Below, piece after piece: positions 10,200 through 21,037 of a DNA stretch of 64,000 bases. The translations under genes and the position numbers were made by a program. The stretch comes from Theocolax elegans. Its lineage: Eukaryota > Arthropoda > Insecta > Hymenoptera > Cerocephalidae. Position 1 is the stretch's first letter, and each line of letters starts with the position of its first letter. Location: assembly GCA_026168455.1 (NCBI GenBank), contig CM047426.1, positions 41,992,307 to 42,056,306 on the forward strand, in the 5' to 3' direction. A model generated the notes under the pieces. It saw only the letters and a program-made list of their open reading frames with translations, had not been told where the DNA came from and did no database searches.

Positions 10200-12560
10200 T
10201 TGCCGCCGTATCTCGCCTCTGGCATACCGGCGGTCGTCCATGTCACGTCGTTTATTGCTTTCTTACTTCTGTTTCGTACCTTTGACTGTGACGGTTATTT
10301 CGACTACAGAACATTACAAGTTCGCTTTAGACTTTTCCTGCTCTTGCATTTATACATTACTCATTTGTTCTTATTTACTGCTTCGGTTTTATTTTTTATT
10401 TTTTGCTTTTGTTTCTTTATTTCTTTACTTTTTTTATAGGGGAGCAAGACCAACTGCCTTTGAGGCTTTTTCCTCTTCTTTTCCTTTCAATTTTTTCTTC
10501 TCTTCTCTCTTCTTTCTTCTCTCTTCCTTGTCTTTTATTTACCTACACTATCAGAAGGAGATCTTACCTACTCTCTCACTCACCTTACCTTTCATTCTGA
10601 GCTTTTTCATTCATTCTTTCTTTTCGCTCAAATTTCATTTCACAATAACCCTTGTTTTCCTATCCGGAATGTTAGTCATTGCTTTTGTTAGTAAAACGTC
10701 TCTAATCTATCTTGATTACCTCTGTTCTACTACCACTGTTATTTCGACATTTATTAGTACGACTTTCGATTTTGTCCTATCTACTATCTTCCGTCTTTCA
10801 CTCATTCAGTTTCTTCCTCTGCTCACTTATGCTTTTCTTTTCTCTCTACCCTATTTCTAGTTCTGGAAGATTAACTGAGTCTACATCTATCATTCATACT
10901 TCGTCTTCTTCTAGAGCTGCTAATGCTGCTATAGTGGCGTTTAAAGCCAAATCTTTTTCTAAATCTTCGGTAGCAATCTTTACAAGCATAATGTCTTTAA
11001 CCATCATGGTTAGTTTGTCTATTCCCTCTTTGGTCGTCATCATCCCTTTTGTGTTTCTATCTGCTTCTTCCATATCCTGTACATATTTGTGTCGTATTGT
11101 TTCGTACTTCACGCATGCCCATAGAGCATGTTCAGGGGTATCTACCTCTCCGCAGCTGCATAGGTCGGACTCGACGAAATTGAATCTTTTCCTAAAAGAT
11201 TGGAAATTTTCATGTTCACTGAGTATTTGGATTAGCCGTTTACTCGGTCTAAACCAAAACTTTGCTAGTCTTTCTCCTATGCTGGGCATAACCTCATATG
11301 TGCGTCTTCCTTTTATCGTATTGTCCCATCTCAGCTGCCATTCTTTCCTTATTTCCTGGTTTAGCTTTTCTATCGACAATTTTCTTTCTCTTCATAAGCC
11401 TCCTTCCGCTAGTCTTTCCTCCGATTGGACTGTGTACTTTTTATATCGGTACTCTTTTCGTTTCCTTATACAATATAATCCGATCTTTCTCTCACATTCC
11501 AAGTCAATCGGTAGGTGACCCGTAATTGTCGTAATGGATTCAGTCGAGATGGTTCTGTATACTCTTGTGGTTTTCATAAGGGCATATCTTTGCGAAATTA
11601 TGAGTTTCTTTTTCTGGACATTATTTGTGAGCCCGTACCAATCTGCTGCCGCGTCTGTAATTATGGGTATAAACACTCCCTTGTATATTATATCTAAATA
11701 TCGATAAACTAAACCCCATTCTTCTCTTGCTAGGAAGCTGTACGCTGAGGCCTTTGCCAAATGAAACACCCAATTATTTAAACGGTCCCTGCCTTTTGAT
11801 TTTTTGTCCGTTTATTCTGATTAGTGGGTAACATTTTTGATGGAATGTTCCCTTCGCTAGTAGCATAGGCTATCGTCTCGTGTCCTTCTCTGACCAACTT
11901 GTGAAGCACTTCATCAAGTACGACATTCCATAGTATTGGTCCTAGTAGAGATCCCTGCGTGCATCCCTTTGTCACATTTTTGCTTGCAAAATTGCTACCT
12001 TCGGTTATAATAACTTTCCTATTACAGAGGTAATCCCTAATGATATTGTACAATCTCCAGGGGCTGTTCATGTCTCTCAAATTCTTAAGTACTCCAGGCC
12101 ACCATACATTGCCAAATAATCCTTTAATGTCTAGAAACATCATGAGCACGTATCTATTGCTTGAGTTGTGTACTTTGGTCTTTAAATACACTATCGCGTC
12201 ATCTATTCAATCTAACTTTTTGATTATTAGACCTTACAGAATTTTTCCTAAAACTAGTAGCAGGCATATTGGTCTGTATCAACTAATTAGACCAGGATCT
12301 TTTTCTCTTCCCTTCTTGATTGTTATTACTTTGCCTGTTTTCCAAGTATTCGAAAATATACCGAGTTTTAGGCCATTATAGTATAGCCTTAACAGTTCTT
12401 CACCAATTACTGTAAGAGCAAATCTTACTATTTTTAGATCGAAACAGTCGATTCCTGGCGCTTTTCCTAGTTTCATTTTCCTTACTACTTGCACCATTTC
12501 CTGCCTTGTAAAACTTGCATTTTCGCTGTATTCGACTGTATAAATTTGGTTTTGATGCCT
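10200..12560 (-). pseudogene. R1-clade LINE ORF2 remnant
   Basis: Reading down the minus strand, 12497-12279 holds the early RT block KAPGIDCFDLKIVRFAL. The segment 12191-11778 holds motif A as LDIKGLFGNVWW (catalytic Asp lost), motif B KGCTQGSLLGP and a degraded motif C (AYATSEGN). The segment 11769-11392 holds the thumb region with ITGHLPIDL. The segment 11379-10894 holds the C-terminal zinc-binding block CSCGEVDTPEHALWAC, typical of R1/TRAS/SART elements. The rest to 10200 is purine-rich 3' sequence. Several frameshifts and two lost catalytic motifs make it inactive; the endonuclease part is missing. Confidence 0.8.
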
Positions 12561-12571
12561 TACTTCTCTCT

Positions 12572-13570
12572 AACAATAAGCCAAAGGATTAAAGAATGTA
12601 TCCCTGGATACACTATATAGATATCACATTTCTGGAAAGATGGAAGAAAAACTTTCAAGCCCAAAAAACACCCTTAAAATACGAGTTAGGCGAAATAGAC
12701 TAAAGCTGTAAAATTGTCGCCTCGGATTAAAACTTTCGAATGATTGGAATGGCGATGACAAATTAGTCAAATTCAGGATGATATCCTATGTCAAAATTTT
12801 TAGACTCCAAAAAGACACTTATATTCGAGTCTAACAATAAGTCATAGGATTAAAGAATGTAGCCCTGGAAACACTCTATAGATATCACACTTCCCTTATG
12901 CAAAACCATTAAAGAACAGATGTAAATTCTGGAAAGATGAAAGAAAAACTTTCAAGCCCGATAAAGACCCTTAAAGTACGAGTTACGCGAAATAGACTAA
13001 AGCTGCAAAATTGTCGTCTGGGATTAAACCTTACGAATGATTGGATGAGCAATGCCAACTTGGTTAAATTCAGGATGATATTCAATGTGAAAATTTTTAG
13101 ACTCCAAAAAGACACTTATATTCGAGTCGAACGATAAGCCAAAGGATTAAAGAATGTATCCCTGGATACACTTTATAGATATCACACTTCCCTTAAAAAA
13201 AATATTAAAGAATAGTTGTACATTCTGGAAAGATGGTAGAAAAACTTTTAAGCCCGAAAAAGACCATTAAAATACGAGTTAGGCGAAATAGACTAAAGCT
13301 GCAAAATTGTCGCCTGGTATTAAACTTATGGAAAGATATGGTTGGCAATGCCAACTTGATTCCATTCAGGATGATATCCTATGTCAAAATTTTTAGACTC
13401 CAAGAAGACCCATCAATTCAAGTCTCGCAATAAGCCAAAGGATTAAAGAATGTATCCCTGAATACACTCTATAGATATCACACTTCCCTTATGCAAAAAT
13501 ATTAAAGAATATATGTAAATTCTGGAAAGATGAAAGAAAAACTTTCAAGCCCGAAAAAGACCCAAAGTTT
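12572..13570. repeat. Tandem repeat, ~297-bp unit, about 3.5 copies
   Basis: The motif AGGATTAAAGAATGTA recurs at about 12585, 12846, 13143 and 13439. Units share blocks such as TTCTGGAAAGATG and CAAAATTTTTAGACTCCAA. The first unit is shorter by an internal deletion of about 36 bp. Short similar frames in each unit are by-products. It abuts the truncated R1-type LINE. Confidence 0.85.
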
Positions 13571-14878
13571 GGTGGATGTTTGGTACATATTGCTGTGCGT
13601 GTTCTTACCGCTAATAAGTCTTAGAAATACTGCTACGAAACTACTTTTGTATTTTGTGGGGTCTCAGTATTACATCTAATAAACATGAGCAGAAAAAATT
13701 TTATTTGATTCAGGGTATTTTATAATAGTATTTTCTAACTTTCTATCCGTATTTTGTATGAAACAATAAAAATATAAGTAGATAATTTCATACACAAAAG
13801 TTTGATTCTGTATTAAGTTAATAGCATAGTTAAAACATATGGGCTCCTAAAAAATATTCTTTAAAAAGTATCTCGCTCTAGAATGTATGTGAAAATTATT
13901 TAAAAATGATCATAAAGAATATAGTAAAATTAAAATTAAAACTATTTCAGCAGATATTTTAGAAGTCTCCCAAAGTTAAACAAGATAATAGTTTCTTAAA
14001 ATGTCATCCAATAAGTATGTTGGGAAGTCTTCATAGGTAATTAATTTACCACAGAAAAGTCTGGTGGAAGTCTTGCTAAAGTCTTGAAAAAGTATTGCGA
14101 AAGTTTGGCGAAAGTGTAGCAAAAGTCTAGTGAAACTCTTGCTAAGATCTGGGAAAACTATTACGAAATTCTAGTGGAAATCTGGCATAACTATTGTCTC
14201 TTCTTATCCAAATAAAAATTTTACACTGTATAAATTTTGTAAAACTTGTAACGGGGTACGGACATGTAACATGTAACAGTTTGGTTGCCGCACGGATGTT
14301 TATTTTAATATCGCGGCTGCTGAGCGGTACGGTTAAACTTACCGTATTTAAATAAACATATTTTTCCCGTGATGCGGCGGCGGTTACCTGTCCGCTCTAC
14401 CAAATCTGTGAAATGTTAGTCTGAAACCGAGTTACTGTTTCAGATAACAACCAGGTAAAAATCAAATCTGAAATTGACCACGAAACAGGGATATCGCGTT
14501 GAGCACTTGTCAACCAGAAATATACGAGCTCTTAGGATTACGGAAGGAATTGTACGAGGGTAAAAATTCAATTACTCGAATATCGAATTTTAATGTAACA
14601 ATAAATTGAATTTATTAAAATAAATATAAAAGATAAATAATAAACAAAATCTGATTGTCGCCGAGGTCTACGCTTTGAATTACAAGTCGGTAAACGTCCG
14701 ACTTGTAGATAGAGGGGGAAAAAATATTGCGAACTAAAATAATATGCCCAGTCAACGGGATTGGTATAACGCAATACGATTATTTATTAATTGCGAATAT
14801 AAAACACGATCGCGTGAAGCGGCACCACTTACTTTATATGCTGCTGTAGTCGTTGGTAAACAACGACCAGCCGATCGG

Positions 14879-14881
<3 letters not shown>
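13571..14881. other. Unassigned AT-rich spacer
   Basis: I see no gene here. A stretch at about 14055-14180 has a degenerate 15-16-bp repeat around AAAGTCTTGCGAAAG. From 14240 the DNA is GC-richer without recognisable features. Confidence 0.5.

Positions 14882-14923
<42 letters not shown>
14882..14923. repeat. (CT)n microsatellite at the 5' side of LINE B
   Basis: About 42 bases of uninterrupted CT lie directly before the presumed 5' end of LINE B. A second CT tract follows LINE B's tail at about 19950. Confidence 0.95.
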
Positions 14924-14926
<3 letters not shown>

Positions 14927-15093
14927 GAGTTTGGTGGACGCTCATAGCTTCGCGCTTCGAGTATAACGTAAATTTTCTTGCTCACGCTCTTTCTACGAGT
15001 TTCAGCCTAGAGGAAGGGATTCCCTGGAGTGGCGGCTGTTATCCAATTTAATAACAGGTACTTATCTCGCCCTGGAATCCTTTTAATTCCTCT

Positions 15094-16533
15094 ATGAAAA
15101 TTGGATTGCTGGAGAGGTTAGGTTGTCCACTGGCAAATTGGCGGCTCCTCGACGTTTTTGCACAGTTGAAGCAGCGCCTCTACTGGCTTTCACCGGTGTT
15201 AAGGGGTCAACCTCGTAGAGCACATCTCATCTTCCCCAGGATTCTTCATTTTAACACCGTGGAGAGATGCTGCCGGCTTCGCGCACCACCTGCTTTATAT
15301 GCAGCCGCAGAATTGTTAAAAAAGGACCTGGCAGAGGTATGCTCTCGTTGCGGCAATTTTATACACGCTAATTGTTTCGCGATCCTGCCGGACTCAAACG
15401 AGCCGCGCTGCTGCCGACTGGCAAAGACCGCTGCCTTACCCGCGACTTCTGAGAGGGCAGCACCTTCCGGGACAACGCTTTCCCTAAACGTGCTCGAGTC
15501 AACCGCCGGTCTGCCTGCTACGACCCCCACCACTGGGACGGCCAAGCGCGTCGCCTCGCCCACTTCGCCGCCATGTGCGCAGGTTGCTAAGCAACCTCGC
15601 GGCGCCGCGCCCACCGAGAGTTGCTCCGGCCTACCCGCGCAACAGGCTAATGTCGTCGATATGTCCGCTCTCCTATCCGAATTCGCGAGCCGATTAGAGG
15701 CAAATTTCGAGCGCACAGTCTCGCGCATCGAATCCTCGGTGCAGGGGCTAGCCAGCGAGATTCGCGATCTTAACGCCCGGGTTGCGCAGATGGAAGTGAC
15801 GACCGAAACACGATTTTCCGGTGTCTCGAGCCGCCTGGGAGCGCTTAAAGCAGCAAACGAGGAGATACGTGGCAGATTGAATAATGCACAGACTGTTCGG
15901 TCTTCGTCAGCGGGGTCGTCCTTGACTGCCTCTTCGGATACTTGCGAATTGTTAATTTTAGGCGTTCCTACAAATCTTGCGTTATCTGAGGAGGAAGTCG
16001 TAAGTAAAATTCTCTCAGCCATTGATCTCCCACGTGCCAGCGCGCACGTCATTAGTACGCGCCCTTGGCTTGCTTCGAACAAGTCGGGAGCTAAAAAATC
16101 GGGTCAGGCGAATTCGTCCTCAACTGCAAGCGGCTTTATTAATAATAATTCTAGTTTTAGTCTAATTGATAGTGCTAGTAGTAATAGTAGAGACATTGTA
16201 AGCGTAAGCAAAGGCCTTGTTTTTCGGGTTTCTTCCCCATCAATTAGAGATATTATTTTGGAAAAGGCTCGCCTTTTAAAGGGATTATCTGCAGACTCTC
16301 TCTTTGGTGCGGGAGGAGGCTCATCAATTTTTTTGCGTGCACTCTGGCCCAGGGAGTTGCATGTCTTACTTAGTAAGACATTGCGACGTTCCTTGGACTT
16401 GGGTTTTGCTAGGCCTTTGATAAAGAATTACACGGAATTTTTGAGGAAAACGAAGAAAGGGCAGTTTTTCCCCATTTACTCAGAATCCGATTTGGAAAAA
16501 TTTTCACACATTAATCCATCTCCTCCTCAATGA
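15094..16533 (+). CDS. LINE B ORF1 protein (RNA-binding, PHD-like finger, coiled coil)
   Basis: The 479-residue frame is intact. Residues about 80-107 hold a Cys/His finger (VCSRCGNFIHANC) resembling the PHD-type finger of CR1-like ORF1 proteins. A Ser/Thr/Pro/Ala-rich stretch follows. Residues about 195-270 are a predicted coiled coil with heptads (FASRLEANFERTVSRIE). Residues about 285-450 fit an RRM-like and C-terminal nucleic-acid-binding region (LLILGVPTNLALSEEEVV, ending FFPIYSESDLEKF). Such proteins coat the LINE RNA. The first 60 residues look unlike protein, so the true start may be a later Met. The stop is TGA and ORF2 continues in the same frame. Confidence 0.75.
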   Translation: MKIGLLERLGCPLANWRLLDVFAQLKQRLYWLSPVLRGQPRRAHLIFPRILHFNTVERCCRLRAPPALYAAAELLKKDLAEVCSRCGNFIHANCFAILPDSNEPRCCRLAKTAALPATSERAAPSGTTLSLNVLESTAGLPATTPTTGTAKRVASPTSPPCAQVAKQPRGAAPTESCSGLPAQQANVVDMSALLSEFASRLEANFERTVSRIESSVQGLASEIRDLNARVAQMEVTTETRFSGVSSRLGALKAANEEIRGRLNNAQTVRSSSAGSSLTASSDTCELLILGVPTNLALSEEEVVSKILSAIDLPRASAHVISTRPWLASNKSGAKKSGQANSSSTASGFINNNSSFSLIDSASSNSRDIVSVSKGLVFRVSSPSIRDIILEKARLLKGLSADSLFGAGGGSSIFLRALWPRELHVLLSKTLRRSLDLGFARPLIKNYTEFLRKTKKGQFFPIYSESDLEKFSHINPSPPQ

Positions 16534-17650
16534 AGGTCAACTGGTCAGACGTCATCACCTACTAATAATTCATTCTCCATTTTTCATGTAAATATTAACC
16601 GCCTAAAAACACACTTTTCATCTATTGAATCACTAGTCCTTCCATTGAATCACGATATCATTAGCTTCTCAGAAACTTTTCTCACAGATCATGACTCCTC
16701 CAGCATGCTAGACCTCCCTGGCTACACATTGCACAGATTGGACCGGGTAGGTAAGGAGGGGGGGGGGTGTAGCTGCCTATTTCAGGAGTAATCTTGCTAT
16801 TAGGCTCGTGGCTCACTCTGACCCTGTCTTTTCGAACACCCCGGAATTTTTGATTTTTCAAGTTAATAACAAGGTTAGTTCGCTGCTATTTAGTGTCGTC
16901 TACAGGAGGCCCACAGCGGCCTACCCATCACAATTTTTTGATACGTTAAATAATTTTTTACATACTTGTGACCAAGTAGTCATCACAGGCGACTTTAATA
17001 TTAATATGTGTGGTGGGGACGGGGCGTCCGCCATGCTGGAATCATACATAGCTTCACTTAACCTCTTCCTTATCAAATCGGAACCTACTCATCATGCGCA
17101 TTTCACCAACCATTCATCTCATACCTGGCTGGATTTATTTATAACGCGTAATCCTCCGCCAGATTATTCTTATTTTAAGTCTTCAGTTCCTTTTGCAGCA
17201 GGACATGATTTTATTGTATTGACTTTTGACTTTACGAAACCGTTGTTGGCGGTAAAGAAAATCTGGTCACGGAACCTCGCTGCAATTGATCCGCCAGAGG
17301 CAGCTGCTCTTTTCTCCGTTACTCTAGATCACTTTTTGGCTCATTCTAGCACTGCTACCGAGTCATCATCACCTTCAATTTCACACCCATCAACCTCGTC
17401 GTCTGGCCGTTCACCTTCTTCCTCTCAACTCACGTCAATACCTTGTTCTTCAACCGCCGCTAATATCAACATCCTGATCTCAAGCTTGGTTTCAGCTACC
17501 CTACATACTTTTGACTCCCTCGCTCCCGCCAAACTCACCACCATCAAAAATATCAACAAATCATGGATCACACCTCATATTAAGCGTAACATTAAATCTC
17601 GTAACATGGCATATAAAAGATACTTGGCCACGGGCCTGAGCTCAGACTAA
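16534..17650 (+). pseudogene. LINE B ORF2, endonuclease and linker (one frameshift)
   Basis: ORF2 begins straight after the ORF1 TGA in the same frame, with no Met before the endonuclease block FHVNINRLKTHF (about 16580). ISFSETF, VVYRRPTAAYPS, ITGDFNINM and HTWLDLFIT are the expected EEP landmarks. A run of 10 G at 16758-16767, where 9 would keep the frame, causes one frameshift at the glycine-rich loop; the frame resumes and is open at 16808-17650. It ends at TAA (17648-17650), where LINE C has a Tyr codon. These two changes are the only inactivating lesions I find in ORF2. Confidence 0.8.
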
Positions 17651-19579
17651 CAGAAGTACAGAGATTTGCTGAGTCTGGTTAGAAACGACATAGATTCTAA
17701 TAAATTCTCGTACTATAACAATAGGATCAATTCAGCCTCTAACGCGGCTAATATGTGGAAGGAGCTCAGGACCATGGGCCTCGTATCTAAAACGTTTAAA
17801 TCACCTCTAAGTATTTTTTCACCCGATCAGCTCAATATCCACTATGCTTCCATTTCATCTTCACCCATTCCTTTCACTCATACTCAATTTCAATCTCTCA
17901 TTTCATCAGTCATTTCGCCCTCATCCTACCCATTAATTTCCTTTCACTTTACCCCTACCACATCGCATAAAGTCCTCACTACTATTTCAAAGGCCACCTC
18001 CAAGGCTACGGGGTATGATGGAATCTCTATTCCAATGTTGAAATTATTATCTATTCAATTAGCTCCGCATCTTACAGATCTGTTCAACTTATCTCTCTCA
18101 ACGGGAGTTTTTCCGAAGCCTTGGACTAGGTCTCTCCTTTTTCCTCTAGCAAAGTCGAATAGAGTGGTATCGCCGTCGGATACTAGGCCTATTGCAAAGC
18201 TCTGCGAAGTCTCCAAGATCTTAGAAAAATTAGTTCACGAACAACTTACAGATTATCTTAATGGTAATAATCTAATTATAAAGAGACAGGCAGGCATCCG
18301 CCGGGGGCATAGTACCCAGACGGCGTTGATCGGTGTATTGGACGATGTTAGGAGAGCTATAGACAAGCGAATGATCACCATCTTAATTTTATTCGATTTC
18401 TCGAAAGCGTTCGACTCAGTGCCACATGACCTGATGCTTTGTAAATTACGCACTTTGGGTTGCTCGGACACGGTTCTTTCGTGGTTCTACTACTATCTGG
18501 TTGGACGTTCCCAATCAGTTGTGGATGAGCTGGGGGAGGGTTCGGCCTGGCTTGACACGTCTAGGGGGGTGCCGCAGGGCAGTGTCCTTGGCCCACTCTT
18601 ATTTTCTATTTTTATTAATGACCTCCCGCGGGTGTTAAAACATTCCAATCATATGATTTTCGCGGATGACACCCAAATCTATCACTCGTTCTACCCAACT
18701 GATTTTGCTCAGGGTGTACAAAAGATTTCGGAAGACGCTAATGCGATAAACAACTGGGCGAGATCAAATGGTCTAAATTTAAATGTTAAGAAGACGAAAG
18801 TGATGATTTTGGGAAGTCAGGCTTTCATCTCGCGCATTGACTTTGATTCTGCCCCGAAGGTTTCAATAGAGAATGAATTACTTAACTACGAATCTGAGGT
18901 CAAATCTTTGGGCATATGGATTACACCCACACTGGACTGGTCTCATCAGGTCGCATCTGTGTCACAGCGAGTTCACGGAGTTCTTCACTCCCTAAGATTT
19001 TTTAAAAGAGCGCTTTCACGTCCAAACAGAAAGAGACTCGTCGAAGCTCTAATATTCCCGCATTTCGACTACGCCTGCGCTGTGTACCACGATCTGGATG
19101 CTACCAGAAATTTGAAACTAAAGCGTCTACTAAATGCGTGCGTTCGTTTTGTATGGGGTATTATTCCATGGCGGGAACATGTGACACCGTACCGGCTTAA
19201 GTTAGGTTGGCTGTCGGTCGAGCTTAGAAGATCCCTTTTTATTGCTTCATGTGCATACAATATCATCTCCCATAATTCCCCTTCCTATATATCTAGTCAT
19301 TTCATTATTCGTGACGCTTCATTTCCTGCCCGTTCTTCCTCACGTCTCCCTCCTTCATCCCTTTTTTATCTTCCTCCTCGGACTGAGGCTCTTAACAACT
19401 CCTTCGTTATCACTGCTTCTCGCCTCATCAACCATCTTCCTTTCACAAACTTTGATCCTCTCCTCTTTAATTCTTTCAAAGCCTCACTCCTATCGTATCT
19501 TACTGAGCTCGATCGTCAGACTTGGGAAGCGAGAGTGGTAAATGAGGGAATCGTCTGCCCTTCCCTGCCGGATCTTTGA
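17651..19579 (+). CDS. LINE B ORF2, reverse transcriptase and C-terminal domain
   Basis: The frame is open for over 630 codons and continues that of the endonuclease part. RT motifs in order: ATGYDGISI (about 18010), SDTRPIAKL, RQAGIRRGHSTQTAL, motif A FDFSKAFDSVPHD (about 18391), motif B GVPQGSVLGPLLF (about 18568), and motif C FADDTQIYHS with the catalytic Asp pair at 18665-18670. A thumb and C-terminal region follows to the stop at 19577-19579. All catalytic residues are present. In cells this reverse-transcribes the LINE RNA at a nicked target. The upstream frameshift and stop mean this copy cannot make the full ORF2 without recoding. Confidence 0.85.
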   Translation, partial: QKYRDLLSLVRNDIDSNKFSYYNNRINSASNAANMWKELRTMGLVSKTFKSPLSIFSPDQLNIHYASISSSPIPFTHTQFQSLISSVISPSSYPLISFHFTPTTSHKVLTTISKATSKATGYDGISIPMLKLLSIQLAPHLTDLFNLSLSTGVFPKPWTRSLLFPLAKSNRVVSPSDTRPIAKLCEVSKILEKLVHEQLTDYLNGNNLIIKRQAGIRRGHSTQTALIGVLDDVRRAIDKRMITILILFDFSKAFDSVPHDLMLCKLRTLGCSDTVLSWFYYYLVGRSQSVVDELGEGSAWLDTSRGVPQGSVLGPLLFSIFINDLPRVLKHSNHMIFADDTQIYHSFYPTDFAQGVQKISEDANAINNWARSNGLNLNVKKTKVMILGSQAFISRIDFDSAPKVSIENELLNYESEVKSLGIWITPTLDWSHQVASVSQRVHGVLHSLRFFKRALSRPNRKRLVEALIFPHFDYACAVYHDLDATRNLKLKRLLNACVRFVWGIIPWREHVTPYRLKLGWLSVELRRSLFIASCAYNIISHNSPSYISSHFIIRDASFPARSSSRLPPSSLFYLPPRTEALNNSFVITASRLINHLPFTNFDPLLFNSFKASLLSYLTELDRQTWEARVVNEGIVCPSLPDL

Positions 19580-19949
19580 TCTTTGATTTTTGATTGACTG
19601 TGCGATTTAAGTTCTAGTTAGTTAAGTTTAATTTTATTGTATTTCAATTTATTATTTTCATATTAGACTACTGGACTTGAGTCAATGCGTTTACTTTTTC
19701 TTTGTTCAATGCGATTTCTATTTTTATTTATGTATTTATTACGTTTGTTATTACTTGCGAATATTTTTATTTTTTTTGTTATTGTTATTATTTGTATAGA
19801 AATTTTAATATTGTTATTGTTACTTGTTATTTTGATTATATTATATACTTATTGCGGATCAGCATATTGCTAGAACTCACTAAAGAGTTCATGTGTGTAT
19901 ACGGGGTTTCACCCCAATTTACCCAAAAATAAATAAATCAAATCAAATC
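19580..19949 (+). other. LINE B 3' UTR and repeat tail
   Basis: T-rich sequence with no gene ends in CACCCCAATTTACCC followed by AATAAATAAATCAAATC-type short repeats. LINE C has the corresponding tail with TAATC repeats at 24500-24530. Confidence 0.7.
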
Positions 19950-19975
19950 TCTCTCTCTCTCTCTCTCTATCTCTC
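19950..19975. repeat. (CT)n microsatellite between LINE B and LINE C
   Basis: A CT tract joins the tail of LINE B directly to a 5'-truncated LINE C. Confidence 0.9.
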
Positions 19976-19982
19976 GGTTCAC

Positions 19983-21037
19983 CAGCAGCACTTCCCGGGA
20001 CGGCACTTTCGGATGGTGAGCTCGCGTCGAGTGGCAAACAATCTATTGGGACCCCCACCACTGGGACGGCCAAACGCGTTGCCTCGCCCACTTTGCCGCC
20101 ATGTGCGCAGGTTGTTAAGCAACCTCGCAGCGCCGCGCCCACTGAGAGATGCTCCGCCCTACCCGCGCAACAGTCTAGTACCGTTGACATGTCCACTCTC
20201 TTTTCCGAATTCGCGAGCCGGTTAGAGGCCAACTTCGAGCGCACGGTCTCGCGTATCGAAACATCGGTGCAGGGGCTGGCCAGCGAGATCCGGGATCTGA
20301 GCGCCCGGGTTCTACAAATTGAAGCGGCGACGGATGAAAGATTTTTCGGCGTTCCGGACCGGCTAGGAGCGCTGGAGGCAGCGAACGAAGAAATCCGTGG
20401 CATGATTGGTGACGCAAATAACAGCCGGTCATCATCGGCAGTGTTGACGATAGTAGCCTCTTCGGATACCTGTGAAAGATTATTGTTGGGCATCTCTGCA
20501 GATCTAGCCTTGTCAGAAGAGGAGGCCGTCGAAAAGGTTTTATCAGCCATCAATCTCCCACGTGTCTGCTCACAAGTGGTTGGTATTCGTCCATGACTCG
20601 TTCGGAACAAGCCGGGAATTCAAAAGTCTGGACCGGCGAATTCGTCTTCGACTGCTAGCGGTACTAATATTAATTTTAATCTTAATAATAATAATGATGG
20701 CGATAATATCAACAAGGGAATTGTTTTCCGGGTTTCCTCCCCATCAATTAGGGATCTTGTTCTAGAGAAGGCTCGCCTTCTCAAGGGTTTATCAGCGGAT
20801 TCCCTCTTTGGTGCGGGTGGAGGCTCGTCGATCTTTTTACGTGCGTTCTGGCCCAAGGAGTTACACGTCCTATTAAGTAAAGCGCTGTGTCGTTCCGTAG
20901 ACTTGGGTTTCGCTAGGCCTTTTATTAAAAATTACACGGTGTTTATGCGGAAAACGAAGGGAGGACAGCTCTTTCCGATTCACTCTGAATCTGACTTAAT
21001 TAATTTTTCAAACCTTAATTCGTCTCCTTCTCAATGA
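19983..21037 (+). pseudogene. LINE C ORF1 (5'-truncated, one nonsense codon)
   Basis: This is homologous to LINE B ORF1 from its Ser/Pro-rich part onward, with the coiled coil (SEFASRLEANFERTVSRIE) at about 20203-20400 and the RRM-like block near 20480. TGG in LINE B is TGA here (20594-20596), a single nonsense change; the same frame then runs on to the shared final TGA (21035-21037). Ends with FPIHSESDL…SPSQ. Confidence 0.8.

Larger units (their letters stand above)
14924..19949 (+). mobile_element. LINE B: nearly complete CR1/Jockey-group non-LTR retrotransposon
   Basis: The element carries a 5' UTR of about 170 bp, ORF1 (15094-16533), ORF2 (16534-19579) and an AT-rich 3' UTR. It ends in AATAAATAAATCAAATCAAATC, a short-repeat tail as in CR1/L2-type LINEs rather than poly(A). 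CT microsatellites flank both ends. LINE C, of the same family, follows head to tail. The clade call comes from RT motif style (FADDTQIYHS) and the PHD-like plus coiled-coil ORF1; a phylogeny was not possible. Confidence 0.8.

Noticed and set aside
10200..11525. Long plus-strand frames rich in Leu, Phe and Ser that look like membrane proteins
   Set aside because: They lie antisense to the R1-type LINE remnant and its purine-rich tail; the pyrimidine-rich strand gives chance hydrophobic frames.
15246..16082. 278-codon minus-strand frame
   Set aside because: It is the shadow of LINE B ORF1; the plus strand has the finger, coiled coil and family homology.
18930..18960. CTGATGA-like core on the minus strand
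   Set aside because: It is inside conserved RT-domain coding sequence, and no GAAA or stems follow.
19685..19932. Very hydrophobic short frames after LINE B
   Set aside because: T-rich 3' UTR sequence; not conserved in LINE C.
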